Below are positions 56,801-59,737 of a stretch of 64,000 nt of DNA, in pieces. Position numbers and translations under genes: made by a program. The stretch comes from Haliclystus octoradiatus (taxonomy: Eukaryota > Cnidaria > Staurozoa > Stauromedusae > Haliclystidae): NCBI GenBank assembly GCA_916610825.1, contig OU744446.1, positions 16,488,538 to 16,552,537 on the forward strand. The letters are read 5' to 3'. Below the pieces are notes generated by a model. That model ran no database searches. It saw nothing but the letters and a program-made list of their open reading frames with translations, and was not told where the DNA came from. Every line of letters begins with the position of its first letter. The first letter of the stretch is position 1.

Positions 56801-57806
56801 AAACATATCAAAGGAAATTTCTTTCTTACAAGAATATTTTGCGTGTTTCAAGTCAATTTTTCTTGCTGAAAAACATCCTTGTCTTAAGCAAAATATATTG
56901 TACATGTCCAACTTTTTAAGCGATCTCACCATGCAAGGGAAACAACTTAAAAGCTAGGAATCAAAAGTAAATGCGGCTTAAAACGAGGACTTTTCGAGAA
57001 AAGTTGACTTCATATAAGCAAAATACTCTTTGAAGAATGAAATTATCTAAAGAGTATTGGCATAATTAAAAACGGGAAATATTAAATAAAAATAAAAACT
57101 TTGATCAGAGTTTAATACCAATGAAGATCCCAATGCAAATGATAACGATTAATGCGATAAGTAGAATGAAGGTTATAAACACGCATCTTATTTTTCTTTG
57201 CCTTTCATCATCTTTGGTCTTACGATGGTCGCGATTCCTCTTGTTGGATTTTGACTTTGGCTCAGTCTGTATGTGATGAAATAAATATAGAGTGAAATAT
57301 ACACAACAATATCGCACACTTAATATAAAATTATTTGACCAACTCCAGATGACAGCAATGAGCAATACTGGAACGCACTTTTTATGTATAGATAGAATAG
57401 ATACATAGAGTATATCTGTCATAAATTGAATGATATGAAATTGACAGGCAAATAATGGGAAGAACAACTTCCATTTGAATAGAGCCTAAAATGAATAATA
57501 AAATATATTGATTTGGTCTTCAGAGTTAAACAACATTGAAATTTCTGCAGTATGATGATAAGTCAGCCTTTGATAATCTATTGCTAAAACTGATAGGATG
57601 TATGGTCTTTTTCAACTCTGAAGAACTTTCTAATTAATACAGGAGAATAATATGAGGTATTTTTAATATGCATTTAAAACTTAGTTCAATAAAATAATGA
57701 AACTGATTGATATTGAAATTTTAATAATAATATAGTGTTATTATCATATAATCATAATTATAATAAAACCTACCATGCAAAAGGGTTTAACTTTGCTTGA
57801 TTTCAT
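271..57806 (-). CDS. Type II membrane mosaic protein: CCP-EGF-thrombospondin-LamG/MAM, 26 exons, 3' incomplete
   Basis: One spliced gene was assembled by eye from 26 minus-strand exons (57774-57806 down to 271-613). All phases match, and 3802 coding nt give 1267 codons with no stop. The start is ATG at 57806, with an in-frame TGA nine bases upstream of it on the minus strand. The protein should sit in the plasma membrane with its N-terminus inside. It has a basic tail, one hydrophobic anchor (residues about 39-61), a Pro/Ser/Thr stalk, two CCP-like modules (about 96-217), EGF (about 218-257), acidic calcium-binding type 3 repeats (about 258-515), a thrombospondin C-terminal lectin-like fold (about 516-736), and LamG interrupted by MAM (about 737-1080). 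The part after about 1092 is not recognised. Family knowledge predicts a calcium-dependent adhesion or matrix-binding ectodomain; the ligand is unknown. Classical thrombospondins are secreted and end at the C-terminal domain, so this is not an ordinary thrombospondin. It could still be two neighbouring genes, but continuous phase argues for one. Confidence 0.8.
614..1377. other. Intron 25
   Basis: No exon or RNA gene is seen. The stretch 700-1190 is rich in GATCTGATC / GATCAGAT words in both orientations, a low-order degenerate repeat with no clear unit. Confidence 0.5.
1378..1470 (-). CDS. Exon 25 of the mosaic gene
   Basis: A 93-nt phase 0-0 exon (31 codons) between acceptor TCTGAAAG and donor AAG|GTAATC. 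The peptide begins DIYPDLTTLKGAKSR and ends RSSAPLK. It is basic, Ser-rich and probably a linker; no known motif is seen. Confidence 0.62.
1597..2473. mobile_element. TTA-flanked non-autonomous DNA transposon with perfect 33-bp TIRs
   Basis: The ends are exact inverted copies over 33 bp (left 1597-1629, right 2441-2473, beginning GGCTAGGGTTATATGGACGC). The direct trinucleotide TTA flanks both sides (1594-1596 and 2474-2476). A 3-bp TWA duplication is typical of PIF/Harbinger-type elements, so that class is inferred. No transposase is seen. Inside lies a perfect 16-bp inverted repeat with a 1-nt loop (1726-1758). Confidence 0.82.
1726..1758. repeat. Near-perfect cruciform hairpin
   Basis: Arm AGCTCCGCACATCAAG (1726-1741) is followed by one base and its exact complement (1743-1758). 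It lies inside the TTA-flanked element. Confidence 0.85.
2720..3066 (+). mobile_element. LINE 3' fragment (RT C-terminus plus CTA tail), copy 1
   Basis: This matches the end of the longer LINE copy at 8039-8832: the region encoding HWPNLLSTAKL..., then PQPLHDILHW and KYVRCKREGTFL, followed by a shared 3' end TGTGACTGTCTATACTACTAC. It is 5'-truncated and has small internal deletions. The product would be inactive. Confidence 0.8.
3137..4775. mobile_element. TTAA-flanked TIR element, 1.64 kb
   Basis: Ends AGTGCCTATGAAATGAA (3137-3153) and its inverse (4759-4775) are flanked by TTAA on both sides (3133-3136 and 4776-4779). TTAA is the target-site signature of piggyBac-type elements; class membership is inferred from that alone, since the tips do not resemble the usual piggyBac CCC start. 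No transposase reading frame is visible, so it is probably non-autonomous. Confidence 0.72.
4977..5067 (-). CDS. Exon 24 of the mosaic gene
   Basis: 91 nt, phase 2 in and phase 0 out; acceptor AAAATTTCAG and donor AAG|GTAAGC. It encodes LDSAAGAIYIMSKEK...NRCRKPSK (residues about 1092-1122) and joins in phase to exon 23, 21.9 kb upstream in the gene. Its function is unrecognised; the single Cys may pair with one in exon 26. Confidence 0.65.
5068..6437. other. Start of the 21.9-kb intron 23, no gene seen
   Basis: No conserved reading frame, RNA gene or clear mobile-element terminus is seen. Short open frames at 5565-5972 lack recognisable motifs on either strand and look random. Confidence 0.4.
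6448..6986 (+). repeat. Left terminal inverted repeat of the Mutator-like element
   Basis: Inverse of 10464-11030, with small indels, for example around 6580-6600 and 6880-6900. Confidence 0.85.
8039..8832 (+). mobile_element. 5'-truncated LINE with 12-bp target duplication, copy 2
   Basis: The insertion is bounded by direct repeats AATGTCAAACCT (8027-8038 and 8833-8844). It opens within the RT just at the catalytic DD (DDIAILTNS). It continues through the thumb region (GLTINTTKTKFIALG, FKYLGSVLPSSSDD, LFRHTIEPVLLYASETW), reaches a stop at 8783, and ends in a (CTA)n tail (about 8796-8832). Target-primed integration explains the truncation and duplication. The domain upstream of the DD box is missing, so it is inactive. 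The RT resembles CR1/L2/RTE-type LINEs; the exact clade is uncertain. Confidence 0.88.
9432..9640. repeat. Foldback MITE-like repeat, about 209 bp
   Basis: The left arm starting AACCCGACGTGA (9432) and including TTTCGATCTGGAAAT is inverted at 9586-9640. Arms are about 50 bp with some mismatches. No target duplication could be fixed. Confidence 0.72.
10464..11030 (-). repeat. Right terminal inverted repeat of the Mutator-like element
   Basis: Inverse of 6448-6986. The short open frames here are not genes, because the same arm also occurs inverted on the left and is not conserved as protein. Confidence 0.85.
11041..12672. other. Intron 23, no gene or clear repeat
   Basis: No exon-like or mobile-element protein signature is seen on either strand. 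Short frames at 11523-11852 overlap on opposite strands and look random. Confidence 0.4.
12673..13320 (-). mobile_element. LINE 3' fragment, copy 3 (minus strand)
   Basis: This is an inverted relative of the copy at 8039-8832. Read on the minus strand it encodes FKYLSSVLPSSSDD, LRLFRHTIEPVQLYASETW and HWPNLLSTAKLRKLSPS. It then shifts frame near 12840 and ends with the shared GTGACTGTCTAT and a short CTA-like tail. The frameshift makes it a pseudogene fragment. Confidence 0.83.
13557..13920 (+). pseudogene. Ty3/Gypsy gag remnant
   Basis: Read in one frame through a TGA and a TAG: HWENWIEDFK, then FRRATELQKANGE, then DALLYCIVQKMRTKYFEHL. A shifted frame carries FDTVTRKFTEDFLPKRNIIR with ERTIFQ. 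The W..W..F..F pattern followed by F.PK.N.I.ER..F is the retrotransposon gag signature. Stops and shifts show it is dead. It may belong with the RT/RNase H remnant at 20030-20885, split by later insertions. Confidence 0.65.
13991..14087. mobile_element. 97-bp hairpin MITE with TAGCCTGC ends
   Basis: Almost a complete inverted repeat: TAGCCTGCACGCAGACC... reads back as ...GGTCTGCGCGCAGGCTA, with arms over 40 bp and a tiny loop. Flanks GGTGAAGG (13983-13990) and GGTGAGGG (14088-14095) look like a target duplication with one mismatch. The same 16-nt tip, apart from one or two bases, ends the element at 22804-23820. Confidence 0.82.
14145..14319 (-). repeat. 3' LTR of the Gypsy element
   Basis: 175 bp, 94% identical to 18312-18486. 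The polypurine tract lies directly inside it. Confidence 0.93.
14454..18298 (-). pseudogene. Broken gag-pol polyprotein gene of the Gypsy element
   Basis: Translation starts at ATG 18298, only 13 nt inside the 5' LTR. Gag opens with a SAP-like helical region (MGSVLLLKSLKKEQAIAACA), shifts frame near 17950, and later carries a Cys-rich knuckle spaced CX3CX4HX6C rather than the usual CX2CX4HX4C. The protease shows FLLDGGATCNIL near 17160, with DGG where D(S/T)G is expected. RT carries YMDD (about 16310), RNase H CDASPVGLG and TDHKPL, and integrase an HHCC finger (HRNHPG...CDLC, about 15110-15220). The integrase core shows the three acidic positions in HIDYS (about 15020), SDNGPQF and DAERAVQ. 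An SH3-like tail ends at 14454. Frames break near 17950, 16650, 15050 and 14610. It is annotated as a decayed element; no intact product is possible. Confidence 0.88.
18312..18486 (-). repeat. 5' LTR of the Gypsy element
   Basis: 175 bp. The next bases inward on the minus strand (ATTGGCGACGTGAATGGG, 18294-18311) are where the primer-binding site should lie; I could not assign the tRNA. Confidence 0.92.
18503..18701. mobile_element. 199-bp TTAA-flanked MITE, copy 1
   Basis: Inverted ends AGGGGCAAAATTGACCGGC and its near-complement (GCCGGTCATTTTTGCTCCT) are flanked by TTAA (18499-18502 and 18702-18705). A second copy of the same length lies at 47500-47698 in the opposite orientation. TTAA suggests mobilisation by a piggyBac-type transposase (inferred). 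Confidence 0.82.
18738..19145. repeat. Inverted degenerate TTCGGCGCAACGGAC minisatellite
   Basis: The segment 19020-19145 has about six copies of a roughly 20-bp unit like ACTTTCGGCG(CAACG)ACC in plus orientation. The segment 18738-18775 has one to two units in minus orientation. About 240 bp of unrelated sequence lies between. Confidence 0.72.
19255..19278 (+). repeat. (ATG)n microsatellite
   Basis: Eight ATG/GAT triplets in a row. Confidence 0.95.
20030..20885 (+). pseudogene. Ty3/Gypsy RT and RNase H remnant
   Basis: Degenerate RT pieces: TPFGRYCFKLILMGI, GLPGCDVIMDNIIVYG (the YxDD-box region, here IMDN), and later RNase H: VSEKASSYGLSGVLIQ, MPVAFCSRRLKDSEKRYSQI. Several shifts and stops separate the pieces. 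It is a different family from the element at 14145-18486, because residues around both boxes differ. Confidence 0.77.
20886..22690. other. Intron 23, little recognisable content
   Basis: The only repeat noticed is 21170-21255, a direct relative of 28315-28400, sharing TTTGCATAATTTCCCGACAA and neighbouring bases. No genes are seen. Confidence 0.45.
22698..22775. repeat. Short GC-rich inverted-end segment
   Basis: CATACTGCA near 22700 is mirrored by TGCAGTATG near 22770, enclosing a locally GC-rich stretch with GGGAGCGAAGCGAC. It may be a small MITE; no duplication could be fixed and no tRNA fold is evident. Confidence 0.4.
22804..23820. mobile_element. 1017-bp Mutator-like non-autonomous element, 9-bp duplication
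   Basis: TIRs of about 107 bp with two mismatches (22804-22910 and 23714-23820) begin TAGCCTGCTCGCAGAC. A perfect 9-bp direct repeat ACAGCCTAC flanks them (22795-22803 and 23821-23829). The size of the duplication and long TIRs fit Mutator-like elements. No transposase is present. Confidence 0.88.
23830..25786. other. Intron 23, no gene seen
   Basis: Contains a 15-G homopolymer at 24885-24899 and a weak inverted pair around 25275-25345 (GATAATATCAC and GTGATATTATC). No coding or mobile protein signal is seen. Confidence 0.45.
25790..26649. mobile_element. TAA-flanked TIR element built from repeated TGAAGCCAACATTTTCACAAC units
   Basis: The ends AGCCC(C/A)GG(C/T)CAAATGAAGCC are inverted copies flanked by TAA (25787-25789 and 26650-26652). 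Internally, segments like GGTGGCCAAATGAAGCCAGC recur near 25880, 25950, 26485 and 26565. The TAA duplication suggests a PIF/Harbinger class. It shares its terminal AGCCC(C/T)GGCCAAAT with the element at 44791-45286. Confidence 0.78.
26964..27049 (-). CDS. Exon 23 of the mosaic gene (LamG end)
   Basis: Acceptor CTTTATCCAG and donor AG|GTGAGC; phase 0 in, 2 out. It encodes VSVWRADSAPRNFD..., continuing MIDE from exon 22 to form the (I/M)DEVxxWxR strand that closes LamG-like jelly rolls. The phase choice rejects a nearer AG that would give a stop. Confidence 0.77.
27733..27861 (-). CDS. Exon 22 of the mosaic gene (LamG)
   Basis: 129 nt, phase 0-0, acceptor TTCTATACAG and donor GAG|GTATAG. It encodes KLILNKKENESDISLSP, SGEIYLGYT and NFMEGMIDE. 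The GxIxLG...F.G.IDE pattern is the second half of a laminin-G/concanavalin-type fold. Confidence 0.82.
28683..28819 (-). CDS. Exon 21 of the mosaic gene (LamG)
   Basis: 137 nt, phase 1 in and 0 out, acceptor CTATCGACAG and donor CAG|GTTTGT. It encodes PNIFVKGDTLYGGFENVK and YGIWNYIAFEYDKLSQ. The WxxIAFxYD motif is the central strand of LamG-like domains. Confidence 0.82.
28915..28985 (-). CDS. Exon 20 of the mosaic gene (end of MAM, linker)
   Basis: 71 nt, phase 2 in and 1 out, acceptor CTATTCCAG and donor G|GTAAGT. It encodes AGCQLKPQCYQVKTHPILSN. The first Cys is the expected closing cysteine of MAM. Confidence 0.8.
29355..29446 (-). CDS. Exon 19 of the mosaic gene (MAM C-terminal strand)
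   Basis: 92 nt, phase 0 in and 2 out. It encodes NIGEVPVRLRFQATRGEGS and SDIAIDDIIF. The (G)xIAIDDIxF signature is diagnostic of MAM domains. Confidence 0.88.
29820..30140. other. GC-richer stretch in intron 18
   Basis: Less AT-rich than its surroundings and open on the plus strand from 29838 to 30116, but no motif is recognised and no splice continuity with the host gene is apparent. It is possibly an old repeat insertion. Confidence 0.3.
30919..31128 (-). CDS. Exon 18 of the mosaic gene (MAM core)
   Basis: 210 nt, phase 0-0, acceptor ATCTTTTAG and donor ACC|GTAAGT. It encodes CSFITPWFLTSETCMVDLSV, then HMYDGSTG and SGNQGNRWF. The C..(L/V).FxYHMxG pattern and GNQGxxW are MAM features. Choosing the upstream AG keeps the frame open; the next AG would introduce a stop. 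Confidence 0.87.
31909..32128 (-). CDS. Exon 17 of the mosaic gene (MAM N-terminal half)
   Basis: 220 nt, phase 2 in and 0 out, acceptor AAATATCAG and donor AGA|GTAAGC. It encodes NIECNLKTIDFG, GMDDETLWIYAY, then TGPLEDHTPGDKDGYYAVMN and GLNPGDR. The DDxxxW...TGPxxDHTxG...YxxV...PGDR string is the classic opening of a MAM domain. Confidence 0.88.
32474..32595 (-). CDS. Exon 16 of the mosaic gene (LamG first strands)
   Basis: Acceptor TTACGTTTTAG; the donor chosen is GTAAG|GTAGTT, because it gives the phase 2 needed by exon 17. The alternative GGC|GTAAGG five bases earlier breaks the frame. It encodes INNYALSLNGITSKIVLEK and DTRISLWVNILKG, the A-strand and (S/F)xWV strand of a LamG jelly roll. 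Exon 15 joins directly in phase 0. Confidence 0.75.
33000..36958. other. Intron 15, part before the hAT element
   Basis: No exons or RNA genes are seen. The segment 34849-35012 is a dispersed repeat, related by inversion to 55520-55684 and directly to 55866-56010. Confidence 0.45.
34849..35012 (+). repeat. Dispersed repeat (copy A)
   Basis: Contains TTTCAAATTTCAATATATGT followed by GGCGCTCGGTCTATTTAAC, matching the reverse complement of 55520-55684 at high identity. Confidence 0.8.
36967..40407 (-). mobile_element. hAT element with 8-bp target duplication and ZMYM/TTF-type transposase remnants
   Basis: Perfect 13-bp TIR CAGGGGCGCAAAT at 36967-36979 is inverted at 40395-40407. A perfect 8-bp direct repeat GACAGACG flanks it (36959-36966 and 40408-40415). 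These are defining hAT features. Minus-strand coding pieces inside encode a TTF-type zinc finger and a hAT dimerisation domain. The element lies in intron 15 of the host gene and is oriented the same way. Confidence 0.95.
37444..40034 (-). pseudogene. Broken hAT transposase (TTF zinc finger to dimerisation domain)
   Basis: Pieces in order are: an acidic Ser-rich N-terminus (40034-39846); a finger with DPSKHSRFCADWFREFSHLK and DAAYCFCCQLF (39812-39468); a segment with HCPLLKGWLNDA (near 38540); LRNLFGTRWVARCESIKA (38417-38232); FEFIVELMFMRNVM (38235-38005); and the C-terminal dimer domain with SASNERAFSKLNLIKT (37869-37444). The family resembles ZMYM1-like hAT transposases. Stops and shifts separate the pieces. 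The stretch 38640-39460 shows no transposase signal, so part of the catalytic core appears lost or replaced. Confidence 0.85.
40964..41089 (-). CDS. Exon 15 of the mosaic gene (end of thrombospondin C-terminal domain)
   Basis: 126 nt, phase 0-0, acceptor GTCCTTTAG and donor AAG|GTAAGC. It encodes VADSGNIFDKTYRGGRVGVY and FRQSNTYFSAM. The ADSG.I.DKTY.GGR.G.F.FSQ pattern is the conserved last third of thrombospondin C-terminal domains. The usual final Cys is absent here. Confidence 0.88.
41946..42137 (-). CDS. Exon 14 of the mosaic gene (thrombospondin C-terminal domain)
   Basis: 192 nt, phase 0-0, acceptor ATCTATAG and donor AAG|GTATTG. It encodes MINSTTGPGKELSDALWEKG, ANQSRVLW, AYTWKIIHNPDSGRLRITW. 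The NSTTGPGxxLxxALW block and (A/S)YxWxxxHxPxxGxxR match thrombospondins closely. Confidence 0.93.
42175..42575. repeat. Foldback repeat, about 400 bp, next to exon 14
   Basis: Left arm (about 42183-42248, GATTCGGGTAGCT...GAAGAATA...TTGGACGCG) is inverted at about 42502-42566 with roughly 80-85% identity. It sits about 40 bp upstream of the exon 14 acceptor. Confidence 0.72.
43162..43177 (-). CDS. Exon 13 of the mosaic gene, 16-nt microexon (predicted)
   Basis: Exon 12 ends in phase 2 and exon 14 begins in phase 0, so an intervening exon of length 1 mod 3 is required. The 16 nt here lie between acceptor ACAACTATAG and donor AAG|GTAAAC. They add W-L-R-C-F-K, which aligns with the strand just before the VxNSTTGPG block of thrombospondins. 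Short length keeps confidence moderate. Confidence 0.55.
43731..43784 (-). CDS. Exon 12 of the mosaic gene (thrombospondin C-terminal domain)
   Basis: 54 nt, phase 2 in and 2 out, with a strong acceptor AATTTCTCTGCAG and donor TG|GTATGC. It encodes NFYICTWRITMGFIRAK. With exon 11 this gives FGYQSNRNFYICTWR, matching the family's FGYQ-SSRFYVVMWK strand pair. Confidence 0.82.
44791..45286. mobile_element. 496-bp TAA-flanked MITE
   Basis: Inverted tips AGCCC(T/C)GGCCAAAT followed by (A/G)ACTTTTxTATTTC are flanked by TAA (44788-44790 and 45287-45289). Internal blocks with ATTCATCGGATTT repeat in both orientations. The tips match those of 25790-26649, so both elements may be moved by one transposase family. 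Confidence 0.82.
46523..46609 (+). repeat. 22-bp tandem repeat with palindromic core
   Basis: About four near-identical copies of ATCATATATATGATAATGTG plus two bases. The ATCATATATATGAT core is self-complementary, so the array could form repeated cruciforms. It lies in intron 11 just below exon 11. Confidence 0.92.
46676..46804 (-). CDS. Exon 11 of the mosaic gene (thrombospondin C-terminal domain)
   Basis: 129 nt, phase 2 in and 2 out, acceptor GCAATTTCAG and donor AG|GTATGT. It encodes EPGMFIGKNQFGQLEYTGTV, then FLGLVFGYQSN. The PGxxxGxxxFxxxxFxGTxxV...GFxFGYQ pattern is diagnostic of the family. Confidence 0.93.
47500..47698. mobile_element. 199-bp TTAA-flanked MITE, copy 2
   Basis: Same element as 18503-18701, inverted relative to it, with TTAA at 47496-47499 and 47699-47702. 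The stretch GCGCTTAGGATCACGTGCAT is shared. Confidence 0.85.
47876..48021 (-). CDS. Exon 10 of the mosaic gene (start of thrombospondin C-terminal domain)
   Basis: 146 nt, phase 0 in and 2 out, acceptor AATCATTTGTAG and donor AG|GTAAGA. It encodes DDFPVEYDRIHATFTGG and APLWRLFDNGREVIQYTK. The P.W...D.GrEv.Q....pG stretch (with exon 11) is the entry strand of the thrombospondin C-terminal fold. Confidence 0.86.
48022..49038. other. Intron 9
   Basis: No exon is recognised. An 82-codon minus-strand frame at 48599-48847 lacks a plausible splice connection or motif. Confidence 0.45.
49039..49113 (-). CDS. Exon 9 of the mosaic gene (last type 3 repeat)
   Basis: 75 nt, phase 0-0, acceptor TATGATTAG and donor GAA|GTATGA. 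It encodes NDLNKDGIGDACEGDEDGDG and VSDDE, a calcium-binding thrombospondin type 3 repeat with its Cys. Confidence 0.93.
49114..51538. other. Intron 8
   Basis: No exon, RNA gene or clear mobile element is seen; AT-rich with several short overlapping open frames that look random. Confidence 0.45.
51539..51649 (-). CDS. Exon 8 of the mosaic gene (type 3 repeat)
   Basis: 111 nt, phase 0-0, acceptor TATATGCAG and donor CAG|GTAAGA. It encodes ANTDGINHAGDKCDSDLDMD and LNDNCPFFPNKKQ: the DxDxDG...DNCP..PN..Q pattern of type 3 repeats. Confidence 0.94.
52078..52787 (-). CDS. Exon 7 of the mosaic gene (EGF plus six type 3 repeats)
   Basis: 710 nt, phase 1 in and 0 out, acceptor CTTCATTAG and donor CAG|GTGAGT. 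It opens with CIPKNPCENSSAHLC and SQCVNTEPGFYICQC, a six-cysteine EGF module. Acidic repeats follow: DSDSDGF, DTDLDGKGDACDDD, DADGDTIIDQCDNC, DTDGDGMGDLCDDD, DTDLDGKDDACDNC, DRDNDGVPDWKDNC. These bind calcium in thrombospondins and cartilage oligomeric matrix protein. One repeat carries an irregular ENDGSGDMDNYC, and another keeps Asn in place of Asp (EDSNQNLIGDKC). Confidence 0.95.
53166..53316 (-). CDS. Exon 6 of the mosaic gene (second CCP-like module)
   Basis: 151 nt, phase 0 in and 1 out, acceptor TTCTTTTTAAG and donor G|GTAAAC. It encodes FGKLHATFECSVDYGFEG, then C..QC and TSCLKNGTWTPIGK. The C-(x)n-Y-G-F-x-G...C..NGTW pattern is sushi/CCP-like. It begins in exon 5 with ECRHPDNKPQ. Extra cysteines make it non-canonical. 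Confidence 0.83.
53345..53436 (+). repeat. Tandem duplication, about 46-bp unit
   Basis: TTTTTATCTTGCATCCGCTA...TTCAGCATAGGAT occurs twice in succession just above exon 6. Confidence 0.75.
54082..54293 (-). CDS. Exon 5 of the mosaic gene (first CCP-like module)
   Basis: 212 nt, phase 1 in and 0 out, acceptor ATGTCCAAAG and donor CAG|GTAATT. It encodes CPLLNKTVKYGWYNCSYQ, CQLICSDSA, VFTCNKEDGTWIGRNATC. The G.....C...GTW....C end is CCP-like; the Cys-rich middle differs from standard sushi modules. It ends in ECRHPDNKPQ, the start of the second module. Confidence 0.86.
54294..55519. other. Intron 4, distal part
   Basis: No exon or repeat is recognised apart from scattered short open frames. 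Confidence 0.45.
55520..56012. repeat. Foldback pair of the dispersed repeat (copies B and C)
   Basis: 55520-55684 is inverted relative to 55866-56012; both share the end GTGGC(G/A)CTCGGTCTAT. Copy B matches 34849-35012. The pair forms a foldback of about 490 bp in intron 4. Confidence 0.75.
56040..56097 (-). CDS. Exon 4 of the mosaic gene (Pro/Ser/Thr stalk)
   Basis: 58 nt, phase 0 in and 1 out, acceptor TTTGGCTATAG and donor A|GTAAGT. It encodes TVTPYPSPSNSPIPATTPH, a likely O-glycosylated stalk. Confidence 0.82.
56184..56230 (-). CDS. Exon 3 of the mosaic gene (juxtamembrane)
   Basis: 47 nt, phase 1 in and 0 out, acceptor TTGTTTTTCAG and donor TCT|GTAAGT. It encodes RRETKGSKENQKQNS, a hydrophilic segment just outside the membrane anchor. 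Confidence 0.8.
56333..56665 (+). repeat. Tandem duplication of about 198 bp in intron 2
   Basis: The stretch 56333-56475 recurs at 56531-56665. Both contain TGTATTTTATATTCA(T/C)GT, TTTCATCACAGAATGTGAAA and TTAGAAGTTCTTT, at roughly 85% identity. Confidence 0.82.
57119..57266 (-). CDS. Exon 2 of the mosaic gene (basic tail and membrane anchor)
   Basis: 148 nt, phase 0 in and 1 out, acceptor TCATCACATACAG and donor G|GTATTA. It encodes TEPKSKSNKRNRDHRKTK, then a 23-residue hydrophobic run starting CVFITFILLIALIVII. The strong positive charge before the run predicts an N-in/C-out signal anchor, with the long C-terminal part outside the cell. Confidence 0.87.
57774..57806 (-). CDS. Exon 1 of the mosaic gene (start codon)
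   Basis: ATG at 57806 begins MKSSKVKPFCM and ends at a consensus donor ATG|GTAGGT, phase 0, matching exon 2. An in-frame TGA lies nine bases upstream of the ATG, so this is the first usable Met in this exon. The second Met at 57776 is also possible but closes the exon. Confidence 0.75.
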
Positions 57807-58981
57807 TCTAGTTCAGCCAGATCTTCTTTTTCGTATCCGTTTTGTTGCTTATACTTTCTATAATGTGCTGATAAAATAAATAGATTGAGAGGCATATTTA
57901 ATTGAAGTACTATATGTATTCTAAAGATCAAAATATAGCTATAAATTGGAGATTTGATAATTGCAAGCAGCCTTATATATTCAGCTTAATGGATTGATTA
58001 GATTCATGTGCGATAGATTCGGAAGAGAACAGGACCCTCCTTTTTGTCAGCACGCTCTCACTCAGGTGTCAGCGCAATGTTGTTTGTGCGATGTGGTGCT
58101 GCAGATATTGTGTGATGAATAAGTATGATTGTATGTAAAAACATGGCAAATAGTACATGCGTTCTGACCTATGCCTTCAGATTGCTCTTTTTACTTTTAT
58201 ATTATTGGAATACATTCAGCTCGAGGAAACTATTGTGCAAGTGTTCTGAATTCAGGCAGCTTCAATTATAGAAACGAAAAAATCTGTTCGCAATTTTTCC
58301 AGCGAAATACAAAAAAGAAAAAAAGAAGGAAAATGAATAATTCATTAAATGGACAGAATGTCTCTATCCGCCCTAATATCAGCTTATGCAACACATATAG
58401 CTCGGTCATCTCCTTTGCGTTTGCCACTATCCATGCCTCTGCAAGTGTTGCCAAGAACTGGCTTTGCGAAGATCTCACGAGAGCCACTTATGGCACATGA
58501 GGTCTATTGATGTATAGAATCTGAAGAATTTGAAAGATCGTGTTTGTAAGATCATTCGAAAAACAGAAAAAACTGCATAGATATTGAACAACATAGAAAA
58601 TGATGGGCCTCCAAATATCTTTGGAAGTAAGTCGTAGAATAGATCTTACTGCCTCGAGACCTTGGCTCGATGTAAGTTTGCCTTTATTTGAGAGAATGTT
58701 GAGTGAAGTTGTCCTGTAATTAATGAAAGATTCAGATTTTGCATAAATTGGATGATTTCCTGTGCGGTATTCTAGAGATTGCAATTATTCATATAGTACT
58801 TTTCAGCTGCGATTTATACAAATTACAGAAAGCATTATTTTGGAAATCGATGAGATGCATATAGCGAAAAATTTTGTAATGCTGCTTTGAAATGGTTTGT
58901 GCCAGCAATTCTGCTATTTCTTCCATAAACTTTCATAGAACTTTTGCTATGCTAGCCATCTTCCGCTGTAAACTCTGTTAC
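57807..58981. other. Upstream region of the mosaic gene
   Basis: It should hold the 5' UTR and promoter, but no TATA box or initiator can be assigned with confidence. Open frames at 58171-58784 on both strands show no family motif. Confidence 0.35.
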
Positions 58982-59082
58982 ACTGATTGGTTGCATAGCT
59001 CTTTGGTGAGATCAACGCAGTCAAAATACCAACTTCTTGTATTTTGAGTGCGTTGATCTCACCAAAGAGCTATGCAATCAGT
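58982..59082. repeat. Long hairpin, arms about 45 bp
   Basis: TTGGTGAGATCAACGCA and flanking bases (left arm 58982-59030) are matched by the inverse at 59041-59082. There is one 4-nt insertion in the left arm and a loop of about 10 nt. Confidence 0.9.
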
Positions 59083-59131
59083 CAGATATTGACAATTTGA
59101 TATCAAATATCAAATTGTCAATATCTGACTG
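59079..59131. repeat. Perfect 25-bp-arm palindrome
   Basis: The arm starting CAGTCAGATATTGACAATTT (59079-59103), a 3-nt loop CAA, and its exact complement (59107-59131). It overlaps the end of the preceding hairpin by four bases. Confidence 0.95.
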
Positions 59132-59170
59132 TTTTTTCTAAATTAAAAAATAACGAAAAAATATATCTGT

Positions 59171-59578
59171 ATGATTAATACCTTCGTGTTTGTCCGAAAC
59201 CAAAACTTTACTTTACATATCCAAAATTGTATCAGAAAAGCCAATCTATCATTATACCAAATTAGACAAGTCAAAAAATCATTAAATCATCCTAACTTGG
59301 CAAAATCAATTTACATCACATACATCCGTCCTCAAATTGAACATTGTAGTCTTCTTTTACGTGGAATCACTCAAACTGATAGATTAAAATTAGAAAGAAT
59401 TCAGAAGAAAAGTCTAAATCACCTAACACGACGTAATACTGAAATTGAGCACCATCTTCCAAGTCTACACATCAGAAGAATTGTAAAATTATCAAACCTT
59501 ATTCACAAGACATTGTCAACGGAAACTCCCAAGCTCATTCACTCTCTTTTCACCATCTCCAACACAAAATATGCATGT

Positions 59579-59615
<37 letters not shown>

Positions 59616-59737
59616 CTGCAGATAAACCAACTCTAATTTGTAATAATTCACAACTTGGTGAAGACTTTCAATACACTATACTTTCGAATTGCGCAGCTCT
59701 GAGAACTCTGGGGATACTTACACGAACTGATTTATAA
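59171..59737 (+). pseudogene. LINE reverse-transcriptase C-terminal remnant with CA microsatellite
   Basis: One open frame, KANLSLYQIRQVKKSLNHP, then SIYITYIRPQIEHCSLLL and LERIQKKSLNHLTRR. It resembles the RT thumb/connection of Jockey/CR1-type LINEs (Y...IRPxxEY....LE.IQK.AL..L). The RT catalytic domain is missing. It includes a (CA)n tract (about 59583-59613) read as Thr-His repeats. This is a different LINE family from the three CTA-tailed copies. Confidence 0.7.
59583..59613 (+). repeat. (CA)n microsatellite
   Basis: About 15 CA dinucleotides inside the LINE remnant. Confidence 0.95.

Noticed and set aside
58171..58784. A second gene upstream of the mosaic gene
   Set aside because: Overlapping frames on both strands without motifs or splice sites that connect to other coding segments.
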